Assembly: GCA_010015805.1 (NCBI GenBank)
Contig: ML978122.1
Span: 3,196,453 to 3,260,452 of the forward strand
Direction of reading: 5' to 3'
DNA: 64,000 nucleotides
From: Rhizodiscina lignyota
Taxonomy: Eukaryota > Ascomycota > Dothideomycetes > Aulographales > Rhizodiscinaceae
Shown: piece by piece, positions 12,532 to 22,873 of the stretch
Layout of the letters: each line of letters starts with the position of its first letter
Numbering within the stretch: position 1 is the stretch's first letter
Made by a program: the position numbers and the translations under genes
The notes under the pieces: generated by a model
Databases searched by the model: none
What the model was told of the DNA's origin: nothing
The model's input: only the letters and a program-made list of their open reading frames with translations

Positions 12532-12808
12532 GAGGGCGGTGGACCTGCTATAATATCTCTCAGTTCCTTAAGTGACACAGATATCAATTGTTGATCTCCA
12601 CAGGAATTCGTTGCTTCAGCCGTTGACTGTTTTCTTTCAGAAACATCAAAGTTATTCCGGCATCGTACACTCTCCACGGTCCAACGAAACAATGGTACTA
12701 TTTCCCTCTCTCATTTCTATGTATCACTACCATACAATTAGCATATCCTGTTTACCTTCACACGATCAAATTCACAAACATGAATGCCAAGCTCACCGCC
12801 GTGTCACT

Positions 12809-13261
12809 ATGCAGAAGTCCATCCTCGCACCTCTCGCTCTCATCATCGCCACCCTCGTGGCCGATGTCATCGCAGCCGGCAAGCCCACCGGTGGTCCCGG
12901 AACTGCCACTCTGACCGTCTTCTCCGGTAGCGACTTCAGCTGCGCCAACATCAACACCAAGATCCCGACCGACGGTACCGCCGGTACTAGTTCCTCCGTG
13001 AGCATCGTTGAAGACGGCTGCGCTCTCATCCCCATCGCCCCCGCCGACGTCTTTACTGCTACGATGACACTCGCACCAAAGAGCGGTACCCTCGGCTGCT
13101 GGATCCAGCTCTTCACGCAAGATGGCTGCGGCTTCACTCTTGAGAACTCCTTCTGGGGCCAACCGATCCCGGGCATCGATGCCGGTACCGTCCTGGGATG
13201 TGCGCAGGTGCCTGCTGGGCTTGGATTGACTTTTGGCGGGGCGTCCATGTTCTGCGCGTAG
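12809..13261 (+). CDS. Small secreted cysteine-containing protein
   Basis: A single-exon protein of 150 residues. The start chosen is ATG 12809 because it begins a good signal peptide: a Lys at position 3, a hydrophobic core (ILAPLALIIATLVADVIAA), and small residues at the likely cleavage site near residue 22. The frame is open upstream but without signal-like sequence. The mature part has six cysteines (in FSCAN, DGCAL, LGCWI, DGCGF, LGCAQ and the final FCA), enough for three disulfides, and is rich in Gly, Thr and Ala with alternating hydrophobic residues that suggest beta structure. No known domain is recognised. Predicted extracellular. Size, cysteine count and position next to gene-poor DNA fit a candidate secreted effector or surface protein, but no activity can be inferred. 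Codon use is strongly C-ending, as in highly expressed fungal genes. Confidence 0.75.
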   Translation: MQKSILAPLALIIATLVADVIAAGKPTGGPGTATLTVFSGSDFSCANINTKIPTDGTAGTSSSVSIVEDGCALIPIAPADVFTATMTLAPKSGTLGCWIQLFTQDGCGFTLENSFWGQPIPGIDAGTVLGCAQVPAGLGLTFGGASMFCA

Positions 13262-13927
13262 GCGCAAAAGTTGCTTTCTGGCATATTTCCTTAGGTCTGA
13301 ATATTGGCTGGAAATATACAGATACTTACATAAAACTTAATCCATAGTGGTTTATTATCCCTGACCTTATTGGTCACTTCCATATTTCGTCCAGGTTGAA
13401 TGGAAAGGTCCAATCAGCTCAGGAGGTTTTTAGATCATGTCCAGACTAAGCATCATAAATGAACCCGTTTTGAGATTAATGCGCTGCTGAATTGTCGATT
13501 GTGGGTACGAGTGAGCTTCTTCTGTCTATCGCGCCTCGAGGTCAGGGTATGGATATAAGGTTTCATAGTGACTGTTCAAAATGCGAACTTCTGGCACCTC
13601 GGCGACAATTTAGAAGGAGAGTTTCACTATTCCGGGGTGACACCTTGGCCTTTAGACATCAATTGGATATAAGTTGTGTATTGTTCTTCTTATCAGCGAG
13701 CAGAAGAGGTCCAAGTTTATCTTGAGTGAAAAGCCATCCCCCTAACTAAAACACCTTGAAGCTCAAGCACCAATTGTCAAAAATAGCATTGCTTTGCTGT
13801 TCCCAAATCATGCAGTTCGAGCATCAATTTACAAGACGACTTTCGCTCTTCAACCTCCAAGGTCCTGCAGTTAAAAGCACCAGTTGCAAACCAATCAGAA
13901 GCTCCACTTGCCCGTAAAGCGCAATCC
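13262..13927. other. Convergent intergenic region, nothing recognised
   Basis: 666 nt between the 3' ends of the secreted protein and the minus-strand disordered protein. It is somewhat AT-rich and no feature is recognised. Confidence 0.4.
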
Positions 13928-14707
13928 TCAAGCATCAATCGAATCATGATGATCAAGTCCATCACGTACCGGCACCGAAGCTGGGTGAACTGCCTCGCCT
14001 GCTGCCAGACTCTCATCACCGCCCATGCAATCTTGACCTTCTTCCTCTCCCTCGCTCTCGGAGCCTGAGCCCAAGTCCACAATCACCGGTCCCGTACGTG
14101 TGCGGTAACGGGACGCCAACTCCGCCTCTCTATCCCTCAGCTGGCGACGGAACTCCTCCTCCTCCGCACGCGCACGCTGCTCAAGCTGCTGTCGCCAACC
14201 GCGTGCTGTGCGACCCGATGTTTCTGGCCTCATATACGCAGGCAGATGGCTGTAGAGGAGGTCTCGTCGATGGTAGATCGAGTTTGGATGAGCCACGCCG
14301 TACTGGTTGAGACGAGGGCCGGGAATAACGGGGCGCGAATTATAAGTGAGACGCACGCCTTCTTCCTGGTGGCTAGGCCTGGGGCGGCGAGGATCGTCGA
14401 CAAGGACGTCGGACGGGCGGAGGAGACTCGCTATGAGATTATCGTGGGCATTGGGCAGTCGGGCAGGGCGGTTGGTCGGAGGAGCAGGGCGGTTGGTCGG
14501 ACGAGCGCGGACGCTCTGGGTAGATCGAACACCGGAGTGATGAGCCTGTGTGCGATTGCCTGGTAAGGTCCGCTCTGGAGCGCCGGGGGAAGGGGGAGCA
14601 ATTGAAGTGTAGCGGCGGCCATCTGCGCTGATGCGCTCGCGACGAGTATCCGTGTTCACACCTCGAAGATTGCCCAACTCCTCTTGCCTGGCCCTGATGT
14701 TGGACAT
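13928..14707 (-). CDS. Disordered protein with SUMO-interaction-like motif
   Basis: 259 residues from the ATG at 14707; the frame is open upstream but that part reads like 5' UTR. The protein is rich in Arg, Pro, Ser and Glu and mostly disordered. A near-repeat of Arg-Pro-Thr-Asn-Arg-Pro-Ala type lies around residues 70-85. A charged helical stretch (QQLEQRARAEEEEFRRQL) near residues 175-200 could form a coiled coil. It is followed by PVIVDL and then a Ser/Glu/Asp-rich acidic tract (GSGSESEGEEEG). A V-I-V-D-L core next to acidic and serine residues is the classic form of a SUMO-interaction motif. No RING finger or other domain is present. Function unknown; a nuclear SUMO-binding role is inference from the motif only. 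Confidence 0.65.
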   Translation of the reverse strand: MSNIRARQEELGNLRGVNTDTRRERISADGRRYTSIAPPSPGAPERTLPGNRTQAHHSGVRSTQSVRARPTNRPAPPTNRPARLPNAHDNLIASLLRPSDVLVDDPRRPRPSHQEEGVRLTYNSRPVIPGPRLNQYGVAHPNSIYHRRDLLYSHLPAYMRPETSGRTARGWRQQLEQRARAEEEEFRRQLRDREAELASRYRTRTGPVIVDLGSGSESEGEEEGQDCMGGDESLAAGEAVHPASVPVRDGLDHHDSIDA

Positions 14708-16571
14708 GGCGTTGGAATGAGCAAATGGCGATTTTGCGCAAGAGATTGGCCAACAGAAACTGTAACTTGAAAACGTGCAGCTCTTGGAAAGAAGTCGAGA
14801 AGCTTCACCAACAGCGTGCGTGCCCTCTAGTGGGTTTGAGATGGAAGTGAAGAAGAGATCACTCGAATCAAAGAGTAGTAGCGTATTTATAGGCTGCTTG
14901 TCAGCGGGGAAATTATGAGGCGCAAGCAAAAGGCGGTGCGTATTTAGGTGTTTGAAGTCGAAGGGAGCCTGAGCCACGAGGGCTTGGCGTGAGGTGTTGT
15001 TGCGCTCGAGCACCGTCGAGATTGCAATTTATTGTGACTCCCCAATGACGCGTTTGGCTCATGTAGTCTGCTTCCAGCATATTCAAAAGATGCGAGACTC
15101 TCAAGGACGCGGAGAGTCAGGCAAATAATCGTTCCTTGAGGGCCTCCTTCTCGATAGAGTAGATGGCAAGCTGGAACGATTAATATCCCAACATAGAGTC
15201 CCTTCAATGCCTCTTACACCATGACGGTTCATACACGGTAAGGCCATTCAGACTGATCTATCGTACCGTCTTTCTTCATGGCTGTCATTTCTGACCCAAT
15301 TTTCATGCAGTGGTGCTTCTCGAGCGGCAATGTAAACCCTTCGAACTGATCGAATTCGTTTGGCAATTTCCGATAGTGTTGTGTCCCATATCTCTTTACA
15401 TATATCGCCATCTTACAAGTCGTTAAAGTCCTCTTATATCGCTTCTCCAACTGTCCTCGTTCTCGCCATTATCGCATCTCTGGCAGGCCTTAGTAGATTG
15501 CTCCATAGCTCAATGTATGACCGCAAGCTACAGTACTACAGTTTAAGTAGGTATATGACTTGTACTGAATCCACTGGCTATCTTGCGTGTCGGGTTCTCG
15601 GGTTGCATTCTGGTATACTACATCGTCAAAGAAGCGCAAGTTCAGCAGGGAGCAGAATACCCGGTCTGATCCTGAGAAAGGCCACAGGTGGCTCCTTCTC
15701 AGTATATAGAAGAAATACTTTGGTCAGAACTTCCCGGCATACAGCGGAGTGTCGCTCATGGCGTGAGTTCGCCACTCTCGGTTCGCTCGGTTCGTATCGA
15801 ACGGTGGCCGGTGTTATAGAAACTTACGAGATTTCATCTGGATAGAAGAGATAAGTCAACTACGAAGCGAGTGGAGGCAGCCACATGAAGTCGACTTGTA
15901 GTCTTTCAAAATGCTGTCATTGAGAAAGATTGTTTGCTGTTGGGGTGAGGTTGGATGGATCGGCGAAAAGGAGCGTCAAGCACGACAACCCCGGTTGCAA
16001 CAAGACTGCAATGGAGGCCATCTCTGAAAGGTCAATGATCTGTGCCTAGTGTCCTGGTGGACAAAGATTTATGGCCGCAAAGATCACATTTCAAGTTGGT
16101 CCGAGAGATGGCCATCGTACGAGTCGCAGTTCGCTCCCCTGAAGCCTCGGTCCACTCTTGAGCCGGACATTAGCGGCGCTCCCGAAGATCAACCGACTGG
16201 ATGATCGGCGGGTACCAAACCACCCATTATTCGGTACGGGATCACCTAGATATTAGGTGCCTGGGCAACCATAGGTTGGCCAGGCTACCTGTAATTATTT
16301 GGGCCGAGCTGATGATCTCCACTCGCGAGTTTTCTCCGCCTTTTTAATATCAAGGTCTTCATAACGTCATTTCCATAGGGTCATCCTCAGTCGTTATTTG
16401 TTATCCGGGAGATTGTTAGGCCAGGAATTATTAAGCATTTTGCATATATATGCACAGGAGTATCGTAACCACTTCGCTGTAGGACATTACGGAGTAGATC
16501 AGTAAAGTACACTACTACATCAACATCAACATCAATATCAACGTCAACATCAATTACATCAATCTTTCAAA
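14708..16571. other. Intergenic region between divergent genes
   Basis: 1.86 kb with no supported gene. Short ORFs around 15229-15845 lack protein-like composition. The right end is the promoter and leader of the Rossmann-fold gene and includes the CATCAA-rich repeat described separately. Confidence 0.45.
16518..16566 (+). repeat. CATCAA-type hexamer repeat in 5' leader
   Basis: Plus-strand sequence built from CATCAA and close variants (TATCAA, CGTCAA) in about seven consecutive or near-consecutive units, ending some 6 nt before the ATG of the NAD(P)-binding protein at 16572. It lacks G except in one unit and is likely unstructured in mRNA. Confidence 0.8.
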
Positions 16572-17399
16572 ATGTCAACACCACACATTCTTCTCCTTGG
16601 CGGTCATGGCAAAATTGCTCAACTCATGACCCCTCTGTTCCTCGCGCGCTCCTGGACCGTGACCTCTATGATCCGGACTGCCGAACAAACCTCCACGATC
16701 GAAGGCCTCGGCAAGTCGCAACCAGGCAAGCTCAACGTACTCGTCAGTAGCATCGAAGAAGTCAAGACGAACGAGGATGCGAAGAAGATCATCGACTCCG
16801 TCAAGCCCACATGGATCGTGTGGAGCGCCGGAGCAGGTGGAAAGGGCGGCCCATCCAGGACCGATGCCGTTGATCACATTGCGGCGAAGCGCTTCATCCA
16901 CGCCGCATTCTACACGCCGAGCATCACCAAGTTTCTCTTGATCTCGTACATAGGCAGTCGCCGCAACAAGCCCAGCTGGTGGACCGAAGACGCATGGAAG
17001 GCGTCTCTGCACGTGAATGAGAACGTGCTGGCAGCGTACCACGTCGCGAAGCTCAAGGCTGATGAGTACTTCCAGTCCGCGTTTGAGGCAGCGAAGGCAG
17101 GCAAGCGTCCTGGAGGCGCGGAGTTTGCGGCAATTGACTTGCGTCCTGGAAGTCTCACGGATGAGCCCGCTGGGAAGGTGCAGTTGGGAAAGACGGAGGG
17201 AAGCGGAAAGAGTAGCAGGGCAAGAGTGGCTGAGATCACGGCTGCGCTGTTGGAGAGCGGGTATAAGGGCGGATGGGTTGATATGTTGGATGGAGACGAG
17301 ACGGTCAGCGACGCTGTGCAGAGAGTGACAAAGGCGAATGAGGATGCAATCGAGGGTGAGGATGTCGAAGCAATGAAGCCGCTATTTGAGAAAGAGTAA
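16572..17399 (+). CDS. NAD(P)-binding Rossmann-fold protein (atypical SDR)
   Basis: 275 residues, single exon, ATG in a good context (CAAAATGTC). The N-terminus has the dinucleotide-binding glycine motif (ILLLGGHGKIAQ). A later strand (PTWIVWSAGAGGKGG) matches the end of beta-4 in the NAD(P)-binding/NmrA-like atypical short-chain dehydrogenase group, and an SDR-like Tyr-x3-Lys (YHVAK) lies near residues 156-160. The end of the fold (AIDLRPGSLTDEPAGKVQLG) is also typical. The closest family I recall is the fungal group around yeast YMR090W, whose substrate is unknown. Probably cytosolic, as no targeting signal is seen. The short leader carries the CATCAA repeat. The reaction is not assigned. 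Confidence 0.82.
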   Translation: MSTPHILLLGGHGKIAQLMTPLFLARSWTVTSMIRTAEQTSTIEGLGKSQPGKLNVLVSSIEEVKTNEDAKKIIDSVKPTWIVWSAGAGGKGGPSRTDAVDHIAAKRFIHAAFYTPSITKFLLISYIGSRRNKPSWWTEDAWKASLHVNENVLAAYHVAKLKADEYFQSAFEAAKAGKRPGGAEFAAIDLRPGSLTDEPAGKVQLGKTEGSGKSSRARVAEITAALLESGYKGGWVDMLDGDETVSDAVQRVTKANEDAIEGEDVEAMKPLFEKE

Positions 17400-18075
17400 G
17401 CCGGCCAAACGATTACACCCCCAGCATGGCATTAAAGCTTGACCAGTGAAAATGGAGCGAGACTGTAAGATTGGAGATATATTATACGTATTCCGCTTTA
17501 CCGATATCGGGAACGATGGATCGAAGATATCATAAGGTTGTATAAGAATAAAGACAATTCGCCTGAAGTTCAAAGCGAAACCAGTCGTATCACAGCTGTA
17601 AGGCGCTTTGCGATTTTTCCCTTCTCGGTCATTCTGTACTCGAAGATAATATGGTCCAAAATACTGGATATCTTTCAAGTGCCATCAAATCTCAAAACAG
17701 ACCTACAAATCGAAATCCCCACTCGCATTGCTCCGTGGGCTGTCCCCGGCGCTACCATAGCATAACAAGCGCCTTTGTCGACAACGTGTGAGAGCCAGCG
17801 GTATCCAGTTTGATAGGATCAAATGCTCGGGGAGGGACAGCACATTGAGATAAATCCTGAGTTGCTTCCGCCTTCGAAGTTGATCTGTGTGATATTCGGT
17901 TATTTTGGGGCTTAGATGCGAGTCTTGATCTCCGAGCACAGGAGACAGGTCTCGGTTAACTGTTTCAAACACACGTTCTGTATTTTTGCACGACTTGAAC
18001 GCGTTATAGGTATTGGTATCTTCACATTAAAATTCTCAGGCGCTTTCCGCGAAAAGTCGCCGTCGTGCATCTGCC
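17400..18075. other. Convergent intergenic region
   Basis: 676 nt between the Rossmann-fold gene and the 3' end of Vps9. It presumably holds both 3' UTRs. Nothing else is recognised. Confidence 0.4.
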
Positions 18076-20666
18076 TCAGTTGTTCAACGCCAGACAAGCA
18101 TCCACAGCAGCGCCAACCCTGTACAGTGAATCAGCTGTGATACTCAAGCATTGGAGAAAATAGTCACATACCGTCCCTCTTTCATCCTCACAACATCATC
18201 AATGACCTCTCTATCCAAATTCGGGAACATGCCCAATAACGTTTCCACTACCACCTGATGCTCCTGCCTCTGCAGTCTTTTCGCTTGCTCCACTTCCGCA
18301 CTCGCCTGCAGCGCTGCTGCATCTTCAGCCGTCATTTTCTGTTGCTGCTGTGTCTGCTGACCGGGCGGGGTTAGAAACTGTTGATTGCTAGGCTGCTCTC
18401 CCGACCGGCGTCCTTCATAACTCTCCCGTGGTGAAGGTGCAGGGCGAGTTGCAGGAGACAGTCTTCTCGCCGGTTGAGGCGTCGCAGGTGCGCGTGCAGG
18501 ATAAGTGGTACCACCAGTGTTGCCTGCGTCGTCGGAAAAGATGCGGCCGATTGTTGAGAGCGGACGCTGGATTGTGCGCAGCAGACCAGCAACCGCGGCG
18601 TTTTCTTCACCTTCCCCCTCACTACTTACCTCAGCTCGTGCACCGTTGTTGCGCCGCGAAGGAGACCGGTTCGGCACGATGCGTTCCGCCTCGAGTGAGT
18701 TGCGCGGCGTCACTTCTGGCCTGCTTAGCGTCGATTTCTCCGATATTATTTGCGGCGACGGCTGCAATTGGCGCGTGGAACTCTCAGAGTCAGGCAGATG
18801 GCGCCTCTCTTCCGCCGAATGCCGTTCCGCGATTGCGGATACAGCTGCCTCGACGTTCTTCTCGAAGTCGGCATCAGAGACGGTCAGAGAGGTCCGATCG
18901 AGAGCTTCGATGAATTGGATGGCACCCATCAAGGATGAGATGTAATAACCGGCTTCGCCGCCAAGTTTCTCTTGGTTGCGGAAACGAAGAATGTATTGTA
19001 CGTTTGAAACGAGATGTTCTGGGTTCGCTTGGAGGACTGTGTAGATGAGTAGTGGGATGAAGGAGTCGGCTGATTGATCTGATTGCGCGCTGCGGAGGAA
19101 CCCAAAGATGACTTTACAGGAGTTCAAGACGCAAATGACTTTATCTCGAGGTGCTCGGTAGCTGTTCACTTTAAGAAGCTCTGAAAACGAACATTAGCGA
19201 AACATCTGTTCTTAAGGCTCGTTAAGTTAATGGTACGAACCTTGTTGCGCAAGCTTTAAAAATTTCTTTCCCTTGTCGCCAACAGTTTTTATGTCCAGGT
19301 GCTCTTCTCTCACCCAGCCGTATATTCTGACCTTCTGAGCCAGAATTTCGTCACGCTCAACGTCTTCTTGGTGCTGCCCACGCCGGCCAGTGCCAAGCGG
19401 GACCGCACCTCCTTTTCTCTTGCCTTTCAACTCTGGTATTGGCTCTGGTGCAGGTATTGCGGGCGAAAAGCATTGTGAATACAGCCGATTCATAACAAGC
19501 TTCTCCATTCCTTCTCTTGCATTGTCAAATTCGGCATCAGATACGGTCCGCCAAACCTCACACTGTGCCATCTTCTTGCTGATAAATTCAAGAAAGTCGC
19601 TGATGATCTTGACTTGCTCATGTACCATCCACTGTTTCTTGCCAAATTCAAAGAGGAAAGAGCGTAAGAATTTTGCGACAGGGTCTGCGGTTCGGTGTCG
19701 CAATTGTTCGAGGAATCGGTGGAAGTCGAAGGGTAAGTCAGGTTCGGGATCGGGTTCTGGAGGTGGTGGCTTGTATATTTTTGGTGGTGGCTCGGGAGAA
19801 GGAAGCTGCTGAGAGGGAGGTTGTTCTAAAGTCGGAGGTCCTGGCTGAAGTGAAGATGATCGAGGGGGGAGGCTCTCCGAAATTGATGCCCCTGACTGAC
19901 CAGAATGCATCTGCGAAAGTTGAGCCCCAGAATGTATAGGTTCTAAACTTGACCGCCTTGGTGGAAAGAAGCTGTTTGGGGAAGACAGCAGAGGGCCAGC
20001 TTTCTCTAACCGTGGTGACATGATCTCCTGTTCCCCAAGGCCGCCCATTCCATCTTCAAACTGGTCCATAATGCTCTGGATTTCTGATCTTGAATCGTCC
20101 ATAATAACACTACCCTCATCCTGTATTCTCTCGTCTTTGGCAGCTACCACCGCACCGGCATTTCGGAGAGTTTCTAAAGTTGGAGGGTCCTGAGGGAGGG
20201 GTTTCGGTGGAGGTTGTTCAGATGTAGAGCCAAGGTACTTTTCGTCTTTGGGAGGAGGTGGTGGGGGAGGAGGAGAGCTTTCCGGTACACTCGTTTCGAT
20301 ATTTGTTTCCGGTCGCAATGGCTCTGCCAGCGACAGGTCCCTGACCTTCTCTTTTAGATCTTCTTCCGCATTCTGCTTAGCAATATCCTGACTCTTCGAA
20401 TGTTCCACGTCCTGGCCAACTTGGTCAGATGTGATCCCCTCATCTGCGAGTGGAGTTTGCGATCCATTCTGGGGCAATTCTGAGTACTTTGCGGCCTCAG
20501 CACCGCCATCTGTGGCTACCGCTGCAACTTCTCCATGTTTGGCCTCTGATTCTGCAGTGTTCTCTGAGCTTGAAGCTTTCTCGTCCAGCTTCTCCGGGAT
20601 ATCTGAAGCAGTTATCGGAGGTATTTCCGGCGATCGCTGCGTTTCTGCGGGCTGTGGGGAAGTCAT
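18076..20666 (-). CDS. vps9: Vps9-type Rab5 GEF with CUE domain
   Basis: Model complement(join(18076..18118, 18172..19180, 19241..20666)), 825 residues. The start at 20666 (MTSPQPAETQ) follows an unlikely upstream extension. Residues 1-310 are a disordered Pro/Glu/Ser-rich leader. From about 315 a helical bundle (LEQLRHRTADPVAKFLRSF) leads into the VPS9 domain (about 476-570), with the D-x3-P segment (SADSFIPLLIYTVLQANPEH) and a Tyr-containing helix (YYISSLMGAIQF) that contact Rab5-type GTPases. A tiny last exon of 43 nt completes the CUE ubiquitin-binding domain: the MFP motif (LLGMFPNLDREVIDDVVRM), then VGAAVDACLALNN. Without that exon the CUE domain would be cut short, which supports the splice. 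Homologues activate Vps21/Rab5 on endosomes and sort vacuolar cargo. It diverges from the ASNSD1-like gene with 367 nt between ATGs. Confidence 0.9.
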
Positions 20667-21033
20667 AGGCCTCTGTCGGCTGGAACAGTGAAACAAAAAC
20701 GTCGAGAATAGTAGACAACTTCCATGGAAGGGAACAAGAAGATTGCGGCGTAGCAGGAGAGTCTCGTGGCCCGCCGTGGGCGCAGGTCTTACGCAAGTTA
20801 AGAAGCACCCTCGGGGCCCGAGCTTCGCAGTGCCAAGACTTGCGGCTATTTCCGTCATCGCCCTATATAAACTTCCGAACCGTTTGCTTTGACCTTCAAC
20901 CTCGCACTCGCACCACAAACCACCAATCTGCAAGCACCGTTCTCTACACCAACGTGAAAAGATGGTGCTGCCAGATTCAGCGCACCCTTGAAACGCGTCT
21001 TAATGCATCGCGCATCCGAAGACGCGTCAAGCG
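20667..21033. promoter_or_regulatory. Divergent promoter of vps9 and ASNSD1-like gene, with two uORFs
   Basis: 367 nt between opposite start codons. TATATAA lies at 20864-20870 on the plus side. Downstream, two upstream ORFs precede the ASNSD1-like ATG (21034): 20962-20991 (nine residues) and 21003-21065 (20 residues), the second overlapping the main start in another frame. Confidence 0.6.
20962..20991 (+). other. Upstream ORF 1 (9 residues)
   Basis: ATG in a purine context (AAAAGATGG) followed by nine codons and TGA, 43 nt before the main ATG. It would be translated if transcription starts near the TATATAA at 20864. Confidence 0.5.
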
Positions 21034-21065
21034 ATGTGCGGCATCCATTGTGTGCTGAGTATTGA
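21003..21065 (+). other. Upstream ORF 2 overlapping the main start
   Basis: ATG at 21003 opens 20 codons ending in TGA at 21063-21065, out of frame with the main ATG at 21034. An overlapping uORF usually lowers translation of the downstream frame. Confidence 0.5.
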
Positions 21066-22873
21066 CAACACTTCAAACACTGAGCAAATACCAAAGGATC
21101 TCCTGCTGAGAAGAGGTCCGGACTCATGCCGTGAGCACTCTGTCACATTCAAAAATGCACTGAAGCAATCTCTCACAATCTCATTCATCTCCACTGTACT
21201 GTCTCTTCGAGGCAAAGATATTGTGACCCAGCCACTTGTCGATGAAGCATCTGGATCAACTCTCTGTTGGAATGGCGAAGCTTGGAGTATTAATGGCGAT
21301 GCTGTCTCCGGCAACGACTCTCTGGCTGTGTTTCAACTACTCCTTCAAGCATCAAACACAACCAAGGGTTTGCCCATGCCCCATGCAGTGGCTGCATTTT
21401 GTCGGGCACTGATGCTTCTCCGCGGACCGTACGCTTTTGTCTATTATGACGCGTCTCACCGCCTGCTTATGTACGGAAGAGATTGCCTTGGACGGCGATC
21501 GCTTGTACAGAGTCACGACTCGACAGGCAGTTTGATTCTGTCAAGTATCTGTGGATATCCAACCTCGTGTACCTGGACTGAAGTCGAGGCAGACGGAGTA
21601 TATGTCATTGGCCTCTCAGGTGCAGCTGACATGAACTTCTTTGACACAGACATGGGAGTCTCCGCCTCTTGTTCCACCAAGAGGATTCCATACAGGTATC
21701 GGCAGAGCGATCTGCCTGTTGAACCTGCTCTAGTGAGTTATTACCATTTCGATCTTAGTATTCTCGCTAATTCTCCAAGATATACCCTTTCCCTTCCTTG
21801 AATAAAGAACTTCCTGACCAAGATGAACCAGCAAACATTGCAACTGCGGTCGACGCTCTTGAGGAGGTGCTCCGTCAGTCTCTGAACACTAGAGTCACTG
21901 ATATTCGTGGACACACCCAACCATCAGCGTCCGTTGATGTGGATGGGTCTCTTCACGCAGAGATTGCAATACTGTTCTCTGGAGGTTTAGATTGCACTGT
22001 GCTTGCTCGTATGGTCCATGATATCCTCCCCTTGTCGCAGTCCATCGATCTGTTGAATGTCGCCTTCGAGAATCCTCGCATACACGGTTCACTTGAATCG
22101 GATAGTCGCAGATCCAAGATTCCATACGACGAATGCCCGGATCGGATCACAGCAAGAAAGTCATACCACGAGCTTCAACTTGTGTGTACTGGCAGACGAT
22201 GGAACCTAGTTGAGATCAACATCCCATACACCGAAACCGTCGCTCATAGAGGTATTGTCAGGGCACTGATGCATCCACACAATATGGAGATGGATCTTTC
22301 GATCGCATATGCGCTGTATTTTGCCTCTCGTGGCATCGGTGTAGTCAGTGGTGGCGTTGACAACGTATCTTACGCCTCAGCTGCGCGCGTTTTACTGTCT
22401 GGTCTAGGTGCTGACGAGCTATTCGGTGGTTACCAACGACATGCTACTGCATTTGCTCGACATGGCTTTCAGGGACTGGTGGATGAACTCGAGCTGGACA
22501 TCAATCGCCTCGGGAAGCGCAATCTTGGCCGCGACGACCGTGTTATGTCACATTGGGGAAAAGAAGTTCGATTTCCTTACCTCGACGAAGATTTGTTGGC
22601 ATGGGCGCTTGCTGCGCCCGTTTGGCAGAAATGTGGATTTGGCTCTCAGCCGGACCTCTCTGGCGCCACCCTCGAACCTGGTAAGAAAGTCTTACGACTG
22701 CTTGCTTGGAAGCTTGGGATGCAGGAGGTTGCGTTCGAAAAGAAGAGAGCGGTAAGACTATTAGAGATCTGATCATCTTTCTCGACTAACGACAAGTTTA
22801 GATCCAATTCGGTGCTCGCACCGCAAAAATGGAAGGCGGCAAGGTCAAAGGGACACAGTTGCTGTCTTCATGA
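21034..22873 (+). CDS. Asparagine synthetase domain-containing protein 1 homologue
   Basis: Model join(21034..21732, 21780..22751, 22802..22873), 580 residues. Introns of 47 and 50 nt (GTGAGT/AAG and GTAAGA/TAG) are both phase 0. The protein starts MCGIHC, so Cys2 is the expected N-terminal nucleophile of a class-II glutamine amidotransferase; RRGPDS near residue 30 and YGRDCLGRRSL follow as in that fold. The C-terminal half is an ATP-PPi synthetase domain with the PP-loop (ILFSGGLDCTVLARM) and SGLGADELFGGYQRH, then a conserved end (EVRFPYLDEDLLAWA). The Leu-Asp-Cys-Thr form and the long gap between PP-loop and GADELFGG match ASNSD1/yeast YML096W rather than true asparagine synthetase. The biochemical role of this family is unsettled. 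Probably cytosolic. Confidence 0.9.

Larger units (their letters stand above)
9356..12808. other. Gene-poor region without a supported gene
   Basis: 3.4 kb containing only short or out-of-phase ORFs. The longest plus-strand reading (11815-12471) overlaps two others in different frames and none keeps a protein-like composition. A 14-bp direct repeat (AGGAGGCAGCAGAG, twice at 10920-10947) is visible. No transposase, reverse-transcriptase or LTR signature was recognised. The right end holds the promoter of the secreted-protein gene, with a TATAAA at 12526-12531. Confidence 0.5.
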
